In this document: positions 18,018 to 27,172 of the stretch, piece after piece
Numbering within the stretch: the first letter of the stretch is position 1
Layout of the letters: every line of letters begins with the position of its first letter
Origin: CAJXQU01 sp965223825
GTDB lineage: Bacteria > Pseudomonadota > Gammaproteobacteria > CAJXQU01
Reading direction: 5' to 3'
DNA length: 64,000 bases
Assembly: GCA_965223825.1 (NCBI GenBank)
Contig: OZ245018.1
Coordinates: 2,170,001-2,234,000, forward strand
Program-made: the position numbers and the translations under genes
The notes under the pieces: model-generated
The model's database searches: none
The model's input: the letters and a program-made list of their open reading frames with translations, nothing else
Told to the model about the DNA's origin: nothing

Positions 18018-20477
18018 CTATAACTCTCGTAATAGTAACATCGGCGGAACCTTCAACACTGTGCGGCTCGCGAATAAGCCTATCGCTAAAATAATGCTCA
18101 CTCCGATCACGGGCCCCAGTAGCCATAACAGCGGATGCCAGCTTGCCGGTGAGTTAAAGACAAAAACTTGCAAACCGACCAAGCAGGCTTCTGCCCCCGC
18201 TGCGGCGATCAGGCCGGAGAAAAATCCTAGCGCGGCAAATTCAACAAACAGGGCTTGTCGCACCAGTGCTTTACGTGCGCCGAGTACGCGCAATAGTGCG
18301 CCCTCTTCCAGACGTTCTTCTAAAGTCGCTCGTACACTGGCAAGCAAGACTAGTGCACTGGCGCTTAGGATGCACAATAAAACTAATTGTATGGCTTGCG
18401 ATAGTTGCCCGATCACGCTTTGGATTTGTTTTAAAATATCACCGACGTTAAGAAGAGAAACTGTCGGAAAGTTCGCCATAGCTTGGTAAAACGGTTGTGC
18501 ATTTTGATCACTCACAAAGGCACTGCTGACAAAATTTGCGGGGTTATTTTCCAACGCTTTTTTCGGCAGGATTAAATAGAAGTTGGGTTGCATGGAACCC
18601 CAGTCAACGGATCGGATCGAGGTGATTGGTAAGGTGATGAGATTACCACCAATATTAATACTTAATTGATCGCCCATTTTCAGATCCGCTTCTTGCGCGG
18701 CGCGCTCTTCGATAGAAAGCCCTGCTGCGGTAAAGTCACCGGTGATTAAGGCGCTGCCTTTTCCTATTTCATCGGCCCAGGTGAGGTTCAGTTCACGTGA
18801 GAATATTTCTGGCTCACTCCCTTCAATAGGAAAACGATCTTTTACTGGCTCAGCATTAACAGACGTCACACGGCCTCGCACCATGGGGTACCATTCTGAA
18901 CGGGGTAGTTTTAGTTGATCAGTTTGTGCGTTTATCTGATCAATCTGATTCGCTTGCACATTAAATAAATAATGGTTCGGCGTGTCTTCGGGTAATTGAT
19001 CTTGCCAGTCTGCGATCAGGCTGGATTTGACACCAAATAAAATCAAACCCAGCATAATGATCAAAGTGAATATTAGTAACTGAAAAAGGTTAGGAATTAA
19101 ACGACGATAAAGCGACGCAAAGCCAATTTGCCATCCGCTGGTTGCACCGGAGCTTAATGATCGGCCCAGTTTAAATACACCGTAACCGAGTAAACTCACG
19201 ACCAATGCAATCGCGAAAATGGCGATAGTCATAATGCTCGGTAACAAAAAACCTTGCGTGTATAAACACATCAACGCAAACATGCCGATAAACCCGATGC
19301 TATAAATCAGTAAGGTATTTTGTTCCAGCTTGATGCCCGGCTGTAATACCGACATGGGTGAGATTGTGATCAACCGTTGCAGCAGCGGCACACAAAACGC
19401 CAACATGGAAATAAAGCCCGTCGCCACGCCTAACCATAACCGGCGGATTGAAGGCGCAGGTAAAGTTGTGGACATTAATTCAGATAATAGCGTCGAGATG
19501 ATCGCTTGAATCCCCCACCCTAATACCAAACCCATCATCACACCGAGCAGAAATATTACGGTGAATTGGATGATAAATATTTTTACGATCTGACTTGGCG
19601 TTCCACCGACGGTTTTAAGTACCGCGATCTGCATTAAGTGGCGTTTTACAAAACGTGATGAGGCGAGTGCCATAGCAATGCCGGAGAGGATAACCGCCAG
19701 CGTACCGGCTAGTAATAAAAAAGATTGCGCCTTCGTGATCGTGTCACCAATACGTTCACCTTTTCGGATGGGCGTTTGCCAGCGCTGGCCTTCCTTTAAT
19801 TGCGGTGTGATCCAGCTTTCATACGCTTGCAAACCGGCGCGATCACCGGCTAACAATAAACTGTAACGAACGCGACTGCCGGGAATGATCACTTGCGTGG
19901 CGTCCAGATCCGCAATATTCATGACCGCACGTGGCGAGATCGCAAAGGCTGAACCACTTGACCCCGGATCGCGTACCAGAAATCGGCTGATGGTGAATGT
20001 CGCTTCGCCCACTTCAACCTGATCACCGAGGGTAACGTTTAATAAACTCGCTAACCGGGAGGAGAGCCAGATCTTACCTTTTTGTGGTGGTGAATTTTCC
20101 GGCTTACCTGATCCAAATAAATTCTCTTCAACTAAGTACTCCCCTTTTAATGGATATCGCTCACTTACCGCACTGATCTGACTGAGTTGTAAGGCATCAT
20201 TGGCGAATACCATGGTGCTGAAGGTAGCGCGTTCCGCATATTGTAGTGAGATCGTTTGCGTTTTTGTGATCCAGTCTTGGGGGATTTTTTCGTTGGAGCT
20301 GATCATGCGATCCGCCGCCATTAAGCTCGCGGATTCCTGTTCGAAAGAAAGCTGTAAGCGATCTATAAATAAACTGATGGCGGTTACCGTACTGACAGAA
20401 ATGATCAGCGCGATGATTAAAGTAAGGATATCCCCACTGCGGATATCTCTCAGTAATAAACGTAAGGCAAAATGCAT
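18018..20477 (-). CDS. ABC transporter permease, FtsX/MacB-like fold (YbbP-like)
   Basis: An 819-residue permease with two FtsX domains. There is an N-terminal transmembrane helix, a large periplasmic region, three helices around residues 255-370, a central pair of helices with a second periplasmic region, and three final helices (about 690-815). It begins MHFALRLLLRDIRSGDILTL, typical of YbbP. Together with the ATPase 5 bp upstream and the divergent tesA gene it forms the conserved tesA-ybbA-ybbP locus. The transporter is thought to act on lipids or envelope stress in related bacteria, but its substrate is unproven. No defects seen. Confidence 0.87.
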   Translation of the reverse strand: MHFALRLLLRDIRSGDILTLIIALIISVSTVTAISLFIDRLQLSFEQESASLMAADRMISSNEKIPQDWITKTQTISLQYAERATFSTMVFANDALQLSQISAVSERYPLKGEYLVEENLFGSGKPENSPPQKGKIWLSSRLASLLNVTLGDQVEVGEATFTISRFLVRDPGSSGSAFAISPRAVMNIADLDATQVIIPGSRVRYSLLLAGDRAGLQAYESWITPQLKEGQRWQTPIRKGERIGDTITKAQSFLLLAGTLAVILSGIAMALASSRFVKRHLMQIAVLKTVGGTPSQIVKIFIIQFTVIFLLGVMMGLVLGWGIQAIISTLLSELMSTTLPAPSIRRLWLGVATGFISMLAFCVPLLQRLITISPMSVLQPGIKLEQNTLLIYSIGFIGMFALMCLYTQGFLLPSIMTIAIFAIALVVSLLGYGVFKLGRSLSSGATSGWQIGFASLYRRLIPNLFQLLIFTLIIMLGLILFGVKSSLIADWQDQLPEDTPNHYLFNVQANQIDQINAQTDQLKLPRSEWYPMVRGRVTSVNAEPVKDRFPIEGSEPEIFSRELNLTWADEIGKGSALITGDFTAAGLSIEERAAQEADLKMGDQLSINIGGNLITLPITSIRSVDWGSMQPNFYLILPKKALENNPANFVSSAFVSDQNAQPFYQAMANFPTVSLLNVGDILKQIQSVIGQLSQAIQLVLLCILSASALVLLASVRATLEERLEEGALLRVLGARKALVRQALFVEFAALGFFSGLIAAAGAEACLVGLQVFVFNSPASWHPLLWLLGPVIGVSIILAIGLFASRTVLKVPPMLLLREL

Positions 20478-20482
20478 GATGC

Positions 20483-21169
20483 CTAACCCTCTTCCATTTC
20501 CACAAGCTGACCTGCCGCCATCTGTATTTGACGATCACACTTTTTCGCCAGTGCACTATCATGCGTGACCATAACCAGGGTCGTGCCTTGCGTGGCATTC
20601 AGTGCGAATAACTGATCAATAATAAGTTTGCCATTACCTTCATCAAGATTGCCTGTTGGTTCATCTGCAAACAGAATTTTAGGATCAGATGCAAAGGCGC
20701 GTGCGATGGCAACTCGTTGTTGCTCGCCACCCGATAGTTGGTAGGGATAATGCGTAAATCGATGCGACAAACCGACTTGCTCCAATAAGCCTTCGGCTTT
20801 TTCTCTGGCGTGTTTATCGCCTTTTAATTCAGCCGGTAACATGACGTTTTCGATGGCTTGCAGACCGGGCAGAAGATGAAAAGATTGGAAAATAAAGCCC
20901 ACATATTCACCGCGCAGAAGAGCGCGCTCTTCCTCATCCATGCCAGAATACGCTTGTTCGTAAACAATAATCTCGCCCGATGTACACACATCCAGACCCG
21001 CCAGCAAACCTAACAAAGTCGATTTACCCGATCCTGAAGCACCAACAATAGCGACGGACTCGCCTTCCTTGATTTCCAAGTTAATCCCTTTCAAGATAGT
21101 TAAGTCGCCAGTATTGGCCGAAACCGTGTGGGTTAACTCGTTGACTTTAATCGCCGTGTTGGCTGACAT
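20483..21169 (-). CDS. ABC transporter ATP-binding protein (YbbA/LolD-like)
   Basis: A 228-residue ATPase with Walker A GASGSGKST, the signature LSGGEQQRVAIARA, Walker B ILFADEPTGNLD and switch His in VTHD. It belongs to the MacB/LolD group that partners FtsX-type permeases. The permease starts 5 bp downstream, so the two are co-transcribed. It is divergent from tesA with only 26 bp between the start codons, so both promoters must overlap the neighbouring coding sequences or be very compact. Confidence 0.93.
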   Translation of the reverse strand: MSANTAIKVNELTHTVSANTGDLTILKGINLEIKEGESVAIVGASGSGKSTLLGLLAGLDVCTSGEIIVYEQAYSGMDEEERALLRGEYVGFIFQSFHLLPGLQAIENVMLPAELKGDKHAREKAEGLLEQVGLSHRFTHYPYQLSGGEQQRVAIARAFASDPKILFADEPTGNLDEGNGKLIIDQLFALNATQGTTLVMVTHDSALAKKCDRQIQMAAGQLVEMEEG

Positions 21170-21195
21170 ATTTTATTACTCTCTTTAAGGTTGTT

Positions 21196-21825
21196 ATGTT
21201 CTTAATCAAAAAAATCTGGCTGGCCGTGCTCGCGAGCCTGTTTATTAACAGCACCGCTTTAGCATCCACCTTGCTCGTCATGGGTGACAGCCTCAGCGCG
21301 GCTTACAATCTACGACCCGAATCAGGCTGGGTTAGTTTACTCGAAGATCATTTTTCCGAGTCTGATCGGGATATCACGATCATTAACGCCAGCGTCAGCG
21401 GCGAAACCACGCAAGGTGGATTGTCACGATTTGAGCAAATTATCACCGAACATAATCCACGCTGGGTCATTCTCGAACTCGGCGCAAACGATGCTTTGCG
21501 GGGCTACCCACTTGATCAAACTCGAGACAACCTTGAAAGCATGATCACGCAAGCGCAAGCGGCTAATGCAAACGTGCTGTTGATCGGCAATCGCATTCCG
21601 CAGAACTACGGTAAAAGATATACGGAGATGTTTTTCAACCTCTACAGCGAGATCGCGGAAAAACACCAAATTGCCACCATGCCCTTTATGTTAAAGGATG
21701 TCGCACTTAATAAAGACTTAATGCAAGAAGATGGCATCCACCCGAATAAAGAGGGACAAGTAATTATTTTTGAAAATATACTGCCTTATATTACTTCCTT
21801 GACCGAAAATGCTAACGCGCACTAA
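21196..21825 (+). CDS. tesA: Periplasmic acyl-CoA thioesterase I / arylesterase TesA
   Basis: A 209-residue SGNH hydrolase. A signal peptide (MFLIKKIWLAVLASLFINSTALA) is followed by block I GDSLSAAYN with the nucleophile Ser, block III GANDALRG and block V DGIHPN with Asp and His. It hydrolyses acyl thioesters and short esters in the periplasm. It is divergent from the YbbA-like ATPase, the conserved arrangement. All catalytic blocks are present. It is the last core gene before the tRNA-Arg islands. Confidence 0.93.
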   Translation: MFLIKKIWLAVLASLFINSTALASTLLVMGDSLSAAYNLRPESGWVSLLEDHFSESDRDITIINASVSGETTQGGLSRFEQIITEHNPRWVILELGANDALRGYPLDQTRDNLESMITQAQAANANVLLIGNRIPQNYGKRYTEMFFNLYSEIAEKHQIATMPFMLKDVALNKDLMQEDGIHPNKEGQVIIFENILPYITSLTENANAH

Positions 21826-22110
21826 CAGAACCTTTTATGATTCTTTGTTAATTTATATTTTGATGAAAATGGTTGACTGGAGAGTGCCTTAGAGCCTAAA
21901 GGTCTGATGAAATGTAAGAGCATTTCGCTTATTCGGATTGCTTAGGATCGTGACGATCACGTCGTTATTGCGTGCTGGGAAATCGATCAAGACTGACGGT
22001 TAATTTTCAAAGCGTAATTTCAATCATTTCCATCGGAAAGTTCGATGGTTATACACTAGAAACTTTGCGCTAAATAAAACCTTGAAGTAAATACCAAAAA
22101 AATCAGTAGG

Positions 22111-22258
22111 TTAATGGCGCGCCCGGAAGGATTCGAACCTCCGACCACCTGGTTCGTAGAATCACCATTAAATCTAACCTATTGATTTTAAAGATCTAAA
22201 AAACGACGTTCGTTGCCCTAAATGTCGGAAAATACATAACAATGCACGACTGATGTCG
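22111..22258. repeat. Left attachment site: tRNA-Arg 3' fragment plus island A left end
   Basis: Positions 22111-22159 repeat, base for base, the 49 bp at 44217-44265 that cover the 3' part of tRNA-Arg(ACG) from the anticodon loop to the CCA end. The 5' half of the tRNA is missing, so this is not a working tRNA. The stretch 22113-22258 is repeated at 29112-29257 with one mismatch in 146 bp (22244 G versus 29243 T). This marks the left boundary of island A and a common left end of both islands. TGTCGGAAA motifs (22223, 22254, 22265) may be integrase arm sites. Confidence 0.88.
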
Positions 22259-22445
22259 GAAATTTGTCGGAAAAACGTCAGTAGTGTGTCTGACATTCTT
22301 ATTCAGCAACAAATACTTTTTTAACTATACCTAAATAATCAAAGGCCCTCTCAGTACTACGGTCAATTTTCTGAGGGTACTGTGTATAGTCGAGTTGGTC
22401 ATTTTGGAGAGATCCTCCATTACTGGAGGTGGTAATAACGTCGTT

Positions 22446-22847
22446 TCAGTTCAATAAATACCTGCTAGAATTGTAAGTAAATAACAATGCTACAATTGAG
22501 CCAAATGCCAAAGCCAGAACAGGCCATAAATAAAAGAATTCGGAAAAACTGATTAAGAAAGAATAAAAGCCAAAATTGATCAGTGCGCCAATAATCTGAA
22601 TGAGGTAATACATATAAATGAGGTGGTTATCTGGATAGGAAGTCTGTTGTTTAAACGTCCAGTTAGTATTTAGAAACCATGTCACTAGTACAGCCAGTGT
22701 GAAAGAGAACACTCGCCCTGCATAGAAATTTAGCCCCAAGAAAGTATGTGTCATCATTAAAACACTGGCATCCACTAAAAATCCAATACTGCCTACCACG
22801 CTAAATTTCAGTAACGAAGTATCAAACACTTGGAGTAGTCGTTGCAT
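22446..22847 (-). CDS. GtrA-family membrane protein (putative undecaprenyl-phosphate-sugar flippase)
   Basis: A 133-residue protein with four hydrophobic segments. It begins LLKFSVVGSIGFLVDASVLM and contains FLNTNWTFKQQ, the GtrA signature. GtrA proteins are thought to move undecaprenyl-phosphate-linked sugar across the inner membrane for O-antigen or teichoic-acid decoration. It lies 7 bp after a GtrB-like glycosyltransferase, which in turn follows a multi-span glycosyltransferase, all on one strand. Such three-gene sets change serotype in phages and islands. It is the island gene nearest the left att site. Confidence 0.85.
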   Translation of the reverse strand: MQRLLQVFDTSLLKFSVVGSIGFLVDASVLMMTHTFLGLNFYAGRVFSFTLAVLVTWFLNTNWTFKQQTSYPDNHLIYMYYLIQIIGALINFGFYSFLISFSEFFYLWPVLALAFGSIVALLFTYNSSRYLLN

Positions 22848-22854
22848 CAGATAT

Positions 22855-23838
22855 TTACTTACTCAGATCGTTTGTCAGTTTTTTTGTAGAATTTCTGCTC
22901 TCCATATCACGCATAAAAAAAGTTGTGCGTAGATAATGAAGTCGTTTGGCTTCTCTTCTTCCTCGGGTAACTGTGTCGAGTATCAATCCACAGGTTAAGC
23001 TCAAGAAACCTAATAATGCCAAGCTGGCAGAGAGGATGGCTGTTGGAAAACGCGGAACCAGACCTGTTTCAAGGTATTCTAGAAATATGGGATACGCCAA
23101 TATCACTGACAGTAGACACAAAAGCACAAAAATCAGTGAGAAAAATGGCAGTGGCTTTTCTTCCTTGATCAGATAAAAAATTGTTCTGAGTATGCGAAAT
23201 CCATCTTTGAATGTGCTGAGTTTGCTTTCTGAACCTTGTATTCTCGCACTATAGCGTGTTGTTAGTTCAGCGACTTTCATTTTCATATCAAGTGCATGTA
23301 TGGTCATTTCTGTTTCAATTTCGAATCCACTGGAAAGTGTGGGAAATGATTTAACAAAGCGATGTGAGAATACGCGAAAGCCACTCAGCATGTCTTTAAA
23401 CTGATTGCCAAAGACTTTAGCGACAATGCCACTGATCATACGATTGCCAAACTCATGCCCCGTACGGTATGCATCTTCATGCTGGGAGTTACGTGCACCA
23501 TTTACCATATCCAGTTGTTGTTCGATTAGTTTTTCGATCATTGGCAAACTTGACTGTGCATCGTAGGTACCATCCCCATCAACCAATACATAAATATCTG
23601 CATTCACATCGGCAAACATACGTCTGATCACATTGCCTTTCCCTTGATAAGGCTCATCGTGCACATAGGCACCAGCTTTTCTTGCTAACTCTACCGTATT
23701 GTCAGTCGAGTTATTATCAAACACATGCATTTCAGCGTGTGGAATAGCTGATCTAAAATCTGTAATAACATTCCCTATACTGGCTTCTTCGTTATAACAG
23801 GGAATCAGGACGGCAATGGTATAGTTTGTAAGATTCAT
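22855..23838 (-). CDS. GtrB-like family 2 glycosyltransferase with two C-terminal helices
   Basis: A 327-residue enzyme if it starts at MNLTNYTIAVLIPCYNEE, 8 bp after the upstream stop. A start 12 codons earlier would overlap the neighbour. The GT-A catalytic domain has the DDD-like motif YVLVDGDGTYD and a following SGFRVFSHRF. The C-terminus has two transmembrane helices (about residues 230-300). This is the plan of dolichol-/undecaprenyl-phosphate sugar transferases such as GtrB, which load a sugar onto the lipid carrier at the cytoplasmic face. The GtrA-like gene follows 7 bp downstream. The sugar is unknown. Confidence 0.85.
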   Translation of the reverse strand: MNLTNYTIAVLIPCYNEEASIGNVITDFRSAIPHAEMHVFDNNSTDNTVELARKAGAYVHDEPYQGKGNVIRRMFADVNADIYVLVDGDGTYDAQSSLPMIEKLIEQQLDMVNGARNSQHEDAYRTGHEFGNRMISGIVAKVFGNQFKDMLSGFRVFSHRFVKSFPTLSSGFEIETEMTIHALDMKMKVAELTTRYSARIQGSESKLSTFKDGFRILRTIFYLIKEEKPLPFFSLIFVLLCLLSVILAYPIFLEYLETGLVPRFPTAILSASLALLGFLSLTCGLILDTVTRGRREAKRLHYLRTTFFMRDMESRNSTKKLTNDLSK

Positions 23839-23846
23839 AGCTGGAA

Positions 23847-25604
23847 TTATTTTAGGAGATAAAGGCTTGCACACTCAGTCTTATCCTTAAGTATAAAAAA
23901 CTTCTCTGCGCTCTCGAATTTCTTTAAGTTTGAGTAAGGTAGGCAATTATTTACTACAACACCATCCAGTTTTCTTTCTTTGAGATATGCTGACATAGCC
24001 TCTGGATTATTTTTAATTTTGAGAAATTCTCGATAACGATAAGGACCAAACCAATCACCGTAGAGTGTTACAGGTGAATAAAATATTTCTCCTTCATAGC
24101 CTAATTGATACAAGCGCGTTTTCTCTGGCAAATTAGCAACACTTAAGATCTCATATAAACCTGAGTCTCGCTTGTATACTTCATCTATGTTTTTTACACT
24201 CCAACTTATTCTTTTGCTATATTCACTTAAGAATGATCCAGTATTTATTAATGCGGCAATGATAAGTATGGTTTTAAATGCCTTCTTATTAAGAAATGAA
24301 TGTTGGACTTTACCTAAACCAATAGTTTTGTGTTGTGAGAAATATACGGTGTATATCTTCTGTAATGAATAAGCCGTAAGAATCGCAAAAAATGGATATG
24401 AATAGCTAATATATCGTTCATAACCTGATGTGATCAGCCATAGTAAAGTCGAAGTCAGACTAATAAAAATCAAACCATTTAGGCTTATAGAATGTCGTTT
24501 AATAAACAGCAAACTATAAAGGCCTATAAAATAATACTTATCAGGCAGACCAAAGCGAATATCGATATCATTTAATTGGTGTTGCATATCCAGCTTATCC
24601 CAATTCCAGTATCCGAAAACCTCCCCGCCAAGAGGATGTATAGGATTACCTGAGATCAAATAGTTATAAAGATACCAATGACTTCCACTAGCAAGAAAAA
24701 CACCCAAGCATATGAACAAAACTGATATTCTACGTTCTCGATAGAGAACTAGCAGTAAGAATATAGGTAAATACATCAACCCCTGATATTTAATCCCAAC
24801 GGCTATACCCAAAAGAAACATGCCGAGAAACAACAGCGTTATTTCTCGCGTTTGCCACCAAATGCAAACAGCAACAAAACTAAAAAAGATATACGTCGTT
24901 AGACCAAGGTCAATAAAAGCTGTACCGAAAAGCGAATTAATAGATTCAAGATAGAGCATCATTGCAATCAATGCAGCAAACTTAGAATCCAATACATCTT
25001 TAGCAAACACAAATATCCCGATGGCAGTCAACCAAGCCATTAACGCGTGAATAAGGTGAGTAAAAACTGGCTGATCAAACACCAAAGTTGCGGCATAGAG
25101 TAAGTCTAGATTGTATGCAAACAAGGAATACCGGATGTTTTCATTTACCGTTAACACGCCTTGATCTGCCCAAACTTGAGCATGTGGCAGGTGGTACATT
25201 AACTCATCCCATGAATATGGCAGTTGGAGTGGCTTGGTGATTAAAGGTAATGCGAGAACAAACAATAATGCTGACCAGTAGGGATATCGTCTTATTAAAC
25301 TAAAAACCCTTGAAATATCTGATCTGTAACTATTCTTTAATTGCAAAACTGTCGTCAGACAAAAAATACCCGTCAGAATAATTAATGAGATAGTCTTAAG
25401 CTGCCCTGTCACACCCAAGAGAAAAACTAGCAGTATTAAAACACCAATACCAGAAGTCAGCGTAAACAGAACTCTTATTTCACGGTGCCTAACAAGGTAA
25501 TCACTATTTACCATTTTGATCGGTAAATAGCCTGCCCCATAGGCAACTAAAAGGAACAATGTAAGAATAGTGTACTGCTGGATGGCAACTACGAGGATTT
25601 CCAT
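23847..25604 (-). CDS. Polytopic glycosyltransferase (GT39/PMT-like), likely type-specific transferase
   Basis: A 585-residue membrane protein with about ten or more hydrophobic segments. It has an early conserved region QLPYSWDELMYHLPHAQVW, which carries the acidic Asp-Glu of the GT-C (PMT_2/ArnT) fold in its first periplasmic loop. A soluble C-terminal domain follows (about 480-585). Placed directly before GtrB- and GtrA-like genes, it is a good candidate for the type-specific enzyme that moves the lipid-linked sugar onto the surface polymer. In classic phage cassettes this gene comes last; here it comes first. Substrate unknown. Confidence 0.78.
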   Translation of the reverse strand: MEILVVAIQQYTILTLFLLVAYGAGYLPIKMVNSDYLVRHREIRVLFTLTSGIGVLILLVFLLGVTGQLKTISLIILTGIFCLTTVLQLKNSYRSDISRVFSLIRRYPYWSALLFVLALPLITKPLQLPYSWDELMYHLPHAQVWADQGVLTVNENIRYSLFAYNLDLLYAATLVFDQPVFTHLIHALMAWLTAIGIFVFAKDVLDSKFAALIAMMLYLESINSLFGTAFIDLGLTTYIFFSFVAVCIWWQTREITLLFLGMFLLGIAVGIKYQGLMYLPIFLLLVLYRERRISVLFICLGVFLASGSHWYLYNYLISGNPIHPLGGEVFGYWNWDKLDMQHQLNDIDIRFGLPDKYYFIGLYSLLFIKRHSISLNGLIFISLTSTLLWLITSGYERYISYSYPFFAILTAYSLQKIYTVYFSQHKTIGLGKVQHSFLNKKAFKTILIIAALINTGSFLSEYSKRISWSVKNIDEVYKRDSGLYEILSVANLPEKTRLYQLGYEGEIFYSPVTLYGDWFGPYRYREFLKIKNNPEAMSAYLKERKLDGVVVNNCLPYSNLKKFESAEKFFILKDKTECASLYLLK

Positions 25605-25703
25605 AAATTTTTATATGTTCTGTTTTAAATATTAATCTGAGGCTATGAGAATAAAATTAATTCTTGTAGTGGTCTAGAATTTCCGTACCATACGATTGAC
25701 CGT

Positions 25704-26280
25704 TTATGCTACTTCAGCCAAGACTGGCGCTATATATTTGTTGTCGCTATGTCCACGTTCATAGTTGTAATAGTAAATATAATCAGCACTATCTTGTTGT
25801 GCTTGCTCAAACGGGTTGTACCCATATTCTGGCATCCACTCTGATTTGTAACTTCTAAAAAACCGCTCCACGGGAGCATTGTACCCCGAGGGCAGTTACT
25901 CCCAACAATTTCCGCGGCGACTCATGCTCTGTTCTATACGGTACAATACCAATTGTTCTCTAAACGTATGGCTAGTGTATTGACAACCTTGATCTGAGTG
26001 AAACATGATGCCTTTCGGCAAGCCTTGCCGAGTTTAACAGGCTTCTAGCCTTGCTACGTCCGACAGTTTCACTCTGTTGTTTTAGAGCAGAAGAAATGCG
26101 TCTTGCTCCACTCACTCCCCGACTGGCTTGGTAAATCGCGATCACTTTGGCTTTCAAACGTTCCTGTTCTGTGTCAATACGATGTGCTCTTTGACAACGA
26201 TAGCTATAAATACTGCGGGCGACATTGAGAGCCGATAACCATTCACATAATTTGTAATGCCCTCTTAGTTTATTGATCAA
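25704..26280 (-). pseudogene. IS3-family transposase orfB, internally deleted
   Basis: The N-terminal part (INKLRGHYKLCEWL to SKARSLLNSARL) is followed, out of the original order, by the C-terminal part of the DDE domain (GLPKGIMFHSDQGCQYTS, then RFFRSYKSEW). About 100 residues in between, holding the first catalytic Asp and the start of the second region, are missing. There is also an in-frame stop after RRGNCWE and a frame change at the deletion joint. Only the final part with the Glu region survives. Non-functional. Confidence 0.8.
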
Positions 26281-26582
26281 AGGGACGAGTTGGTCGAGTC
26301 CGAAACTAAGAGTGCGGTAGCCTCTTCTAAGATCTCTTTCTCCCGTTCGATACGTTTAATCTTAGCCTCCAAGGCTTGATTTTTTTGTTGTTCGGAAGTG
26401 AGGGCTTTTCCTTCAATAGGCGATAAACCAGAGTGCTCGGCTCTGAGTTGTTTGGCCCAACGGCCTAATGCAGATGTGCTCACGGCAACAACACGACTGG
26501 CCTCTGCAATACTGTAGCCTTGATCTAATCCCAGACCGGCGGCTTCAATTTTGAATACGGTTGTGAAAGTTCTTTTTGTCAT
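26277..26582 (-). CDS. IS3-family transposase orfA (helix-turn-helix and leucine zipper)
   Basis: A 101-residue protein starting MTKRTFTTVFKIEAAGLG, with a helix-turn-helix (YSIAEASRVVAVSTSALGRW) and a coiled-coil tail (NQALEAKIKRIEREKEIL). It binds the ends of the element and normally joins orfB by a -1 frameshift; the two frames overlap by 4 bp. A longer frame starts 13 codons upstream inside the terminal repeat region. Since orfB is broken, this copy has at most a regulatory role. Confidence 0.8.
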   Translation of the reverse strand: MTKRTFTTVFKIEAAGLGLDQGYSIAEASRVVAVSTSALGRWAKQLRAEHSGLSPIEGKALTSEQQKNQALEAKIKRIEREKEILEEATALLVSDSTNSSL

Positions 26583-26703
26583 TATCCGTACCTGTAAATG
26601 TATTAAATGAAGGTTTGACACCTATCTTTTGGTACTAATTTTCTAGGCCACTACAAATTTTCGTACAACACAATAAGCGAATGTTGCCACATAAAACCAG
26701 CCT

Positions 26704-26731
26704 CAAAAAGAGACATATAAGCCTCTTTTTG
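26704..26731 (+). terminator. Hairpin between IS3 remnant and hipB
   Basis: A perfect 9-bp stem CAAAAAGAG/CTCTTTTTG (26704-26712 with 26723-26731) has a T-rich right arm. It could insulate hipBA from transcription entering from the left, or work in both directions. No gene on the plus strand ends here, so the role is uncertain. Confidence 0.4.
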
Positions 26732-26786
26732 TGATAAAGCCGATCAAAAAATTTTACAGCAACTCTTATATTGCTAAAACTCAAAA

Positions 26787-26806
26787 AAGAAACTAATATG
26801 TTTCTT
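26787..26806. promoter_or_regulatory. Candidate HipB operator
   Basis: An inverted repeat AAGAAAC-N6-GTTTCTT lies 31 bp before the hipB start, and a half-site GTTTCATTATGA occurs right at the start codon (compare GTTTCTTTATGA at 26800). HipB-type antitoxins bind such repeats to repress their own operon. Inferred from position and symmetry only. Confidence 0.4.
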
Positions 26807-26836
26807 TATGACAGATGGCAACATATAAGTTTCATT

Positions 26837-27172
26837 ATGAATTCACTACTCGAACAGATCAAAAAACGCCGTATCGCATTGAAGCTCAAGCAGCACGATA
26901 TGATGCTGCGCGTTGGTATAGCGCGCCAGCAATATCAGCGCATGGAATCCAAGGGCAACCCACGGCTTGATACTCTTGAGCTAGTCGCTAAGGGGCTTAA
27001 AAGTGAATTGCTGCTAATACCACAAGAAAAATTGAATGCTGTGCAGGCGGTACTGGCCGACGATAACCTGCCATCAACTGGCGCACCAACTAAGCCAAGC
27101 CAGGCGGGAAAAGACCAAAGTAACCCATTGGCAGATGATCCATGGCAGGGTTTGCTGGGAGAGAATGAATGA
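26837..27172 (+). CDS. hipB: HipB-like antitoxin, XRE-type DNA-binding protein
   Basis: A 111-residue protein starting MNSLLEQIKKRRIALKLKQ. It has an XRE helix-turn-helix (LKQHDMMLRVGIARQQYQRME, about residues 17-37) and an unstructured C-terminal tail ending WQGLLGENE. The longer frame beginning 22 codons upstream runs through the candidate operator, so the later ATG is preferred. The stop overlaps the hipA start (ATGA), the usual coupling in hipBA. It should neutralise HipA and repress the operon. Confidence 0.82.
   Translation: MNSLLEQIKKRRIALKLKQHDMMLRVGIARQQYQRMESKGNPRLDTLELVAKGLKSELLLIPQEKLNAVQAVLADDNLPSTGAPTKPSQAGKDQSNPLADDPWQGLLGENE

Larger units (their letters stand above)
25664..26656 (-). 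mobile_element. Defective IS3-family insertion sequence
   Basis: Imperfect terminal inverted repeats at 25664-25689 and 26631-26656 share TTGTAGTGG, CTAGAA and the final TACC. They enclose overlapping orfA and orfB reading frames. No clear target duplication flanks it. The element is about 0.99 kb, shorter than a normal IS3 copy (about 1.2 kb), because the middle of orfB is deleted. It cannot transpose by itself. Confidence 0.8.

Noticed and set aside
22111..22190. Possible tRNA gene on the minus strand
   Set aside because: Only the 3' part from the anticodon loop is present; the D-arm and 5' acceptor strand are missing. It is an attachment-site copy. The same holds for 29112.
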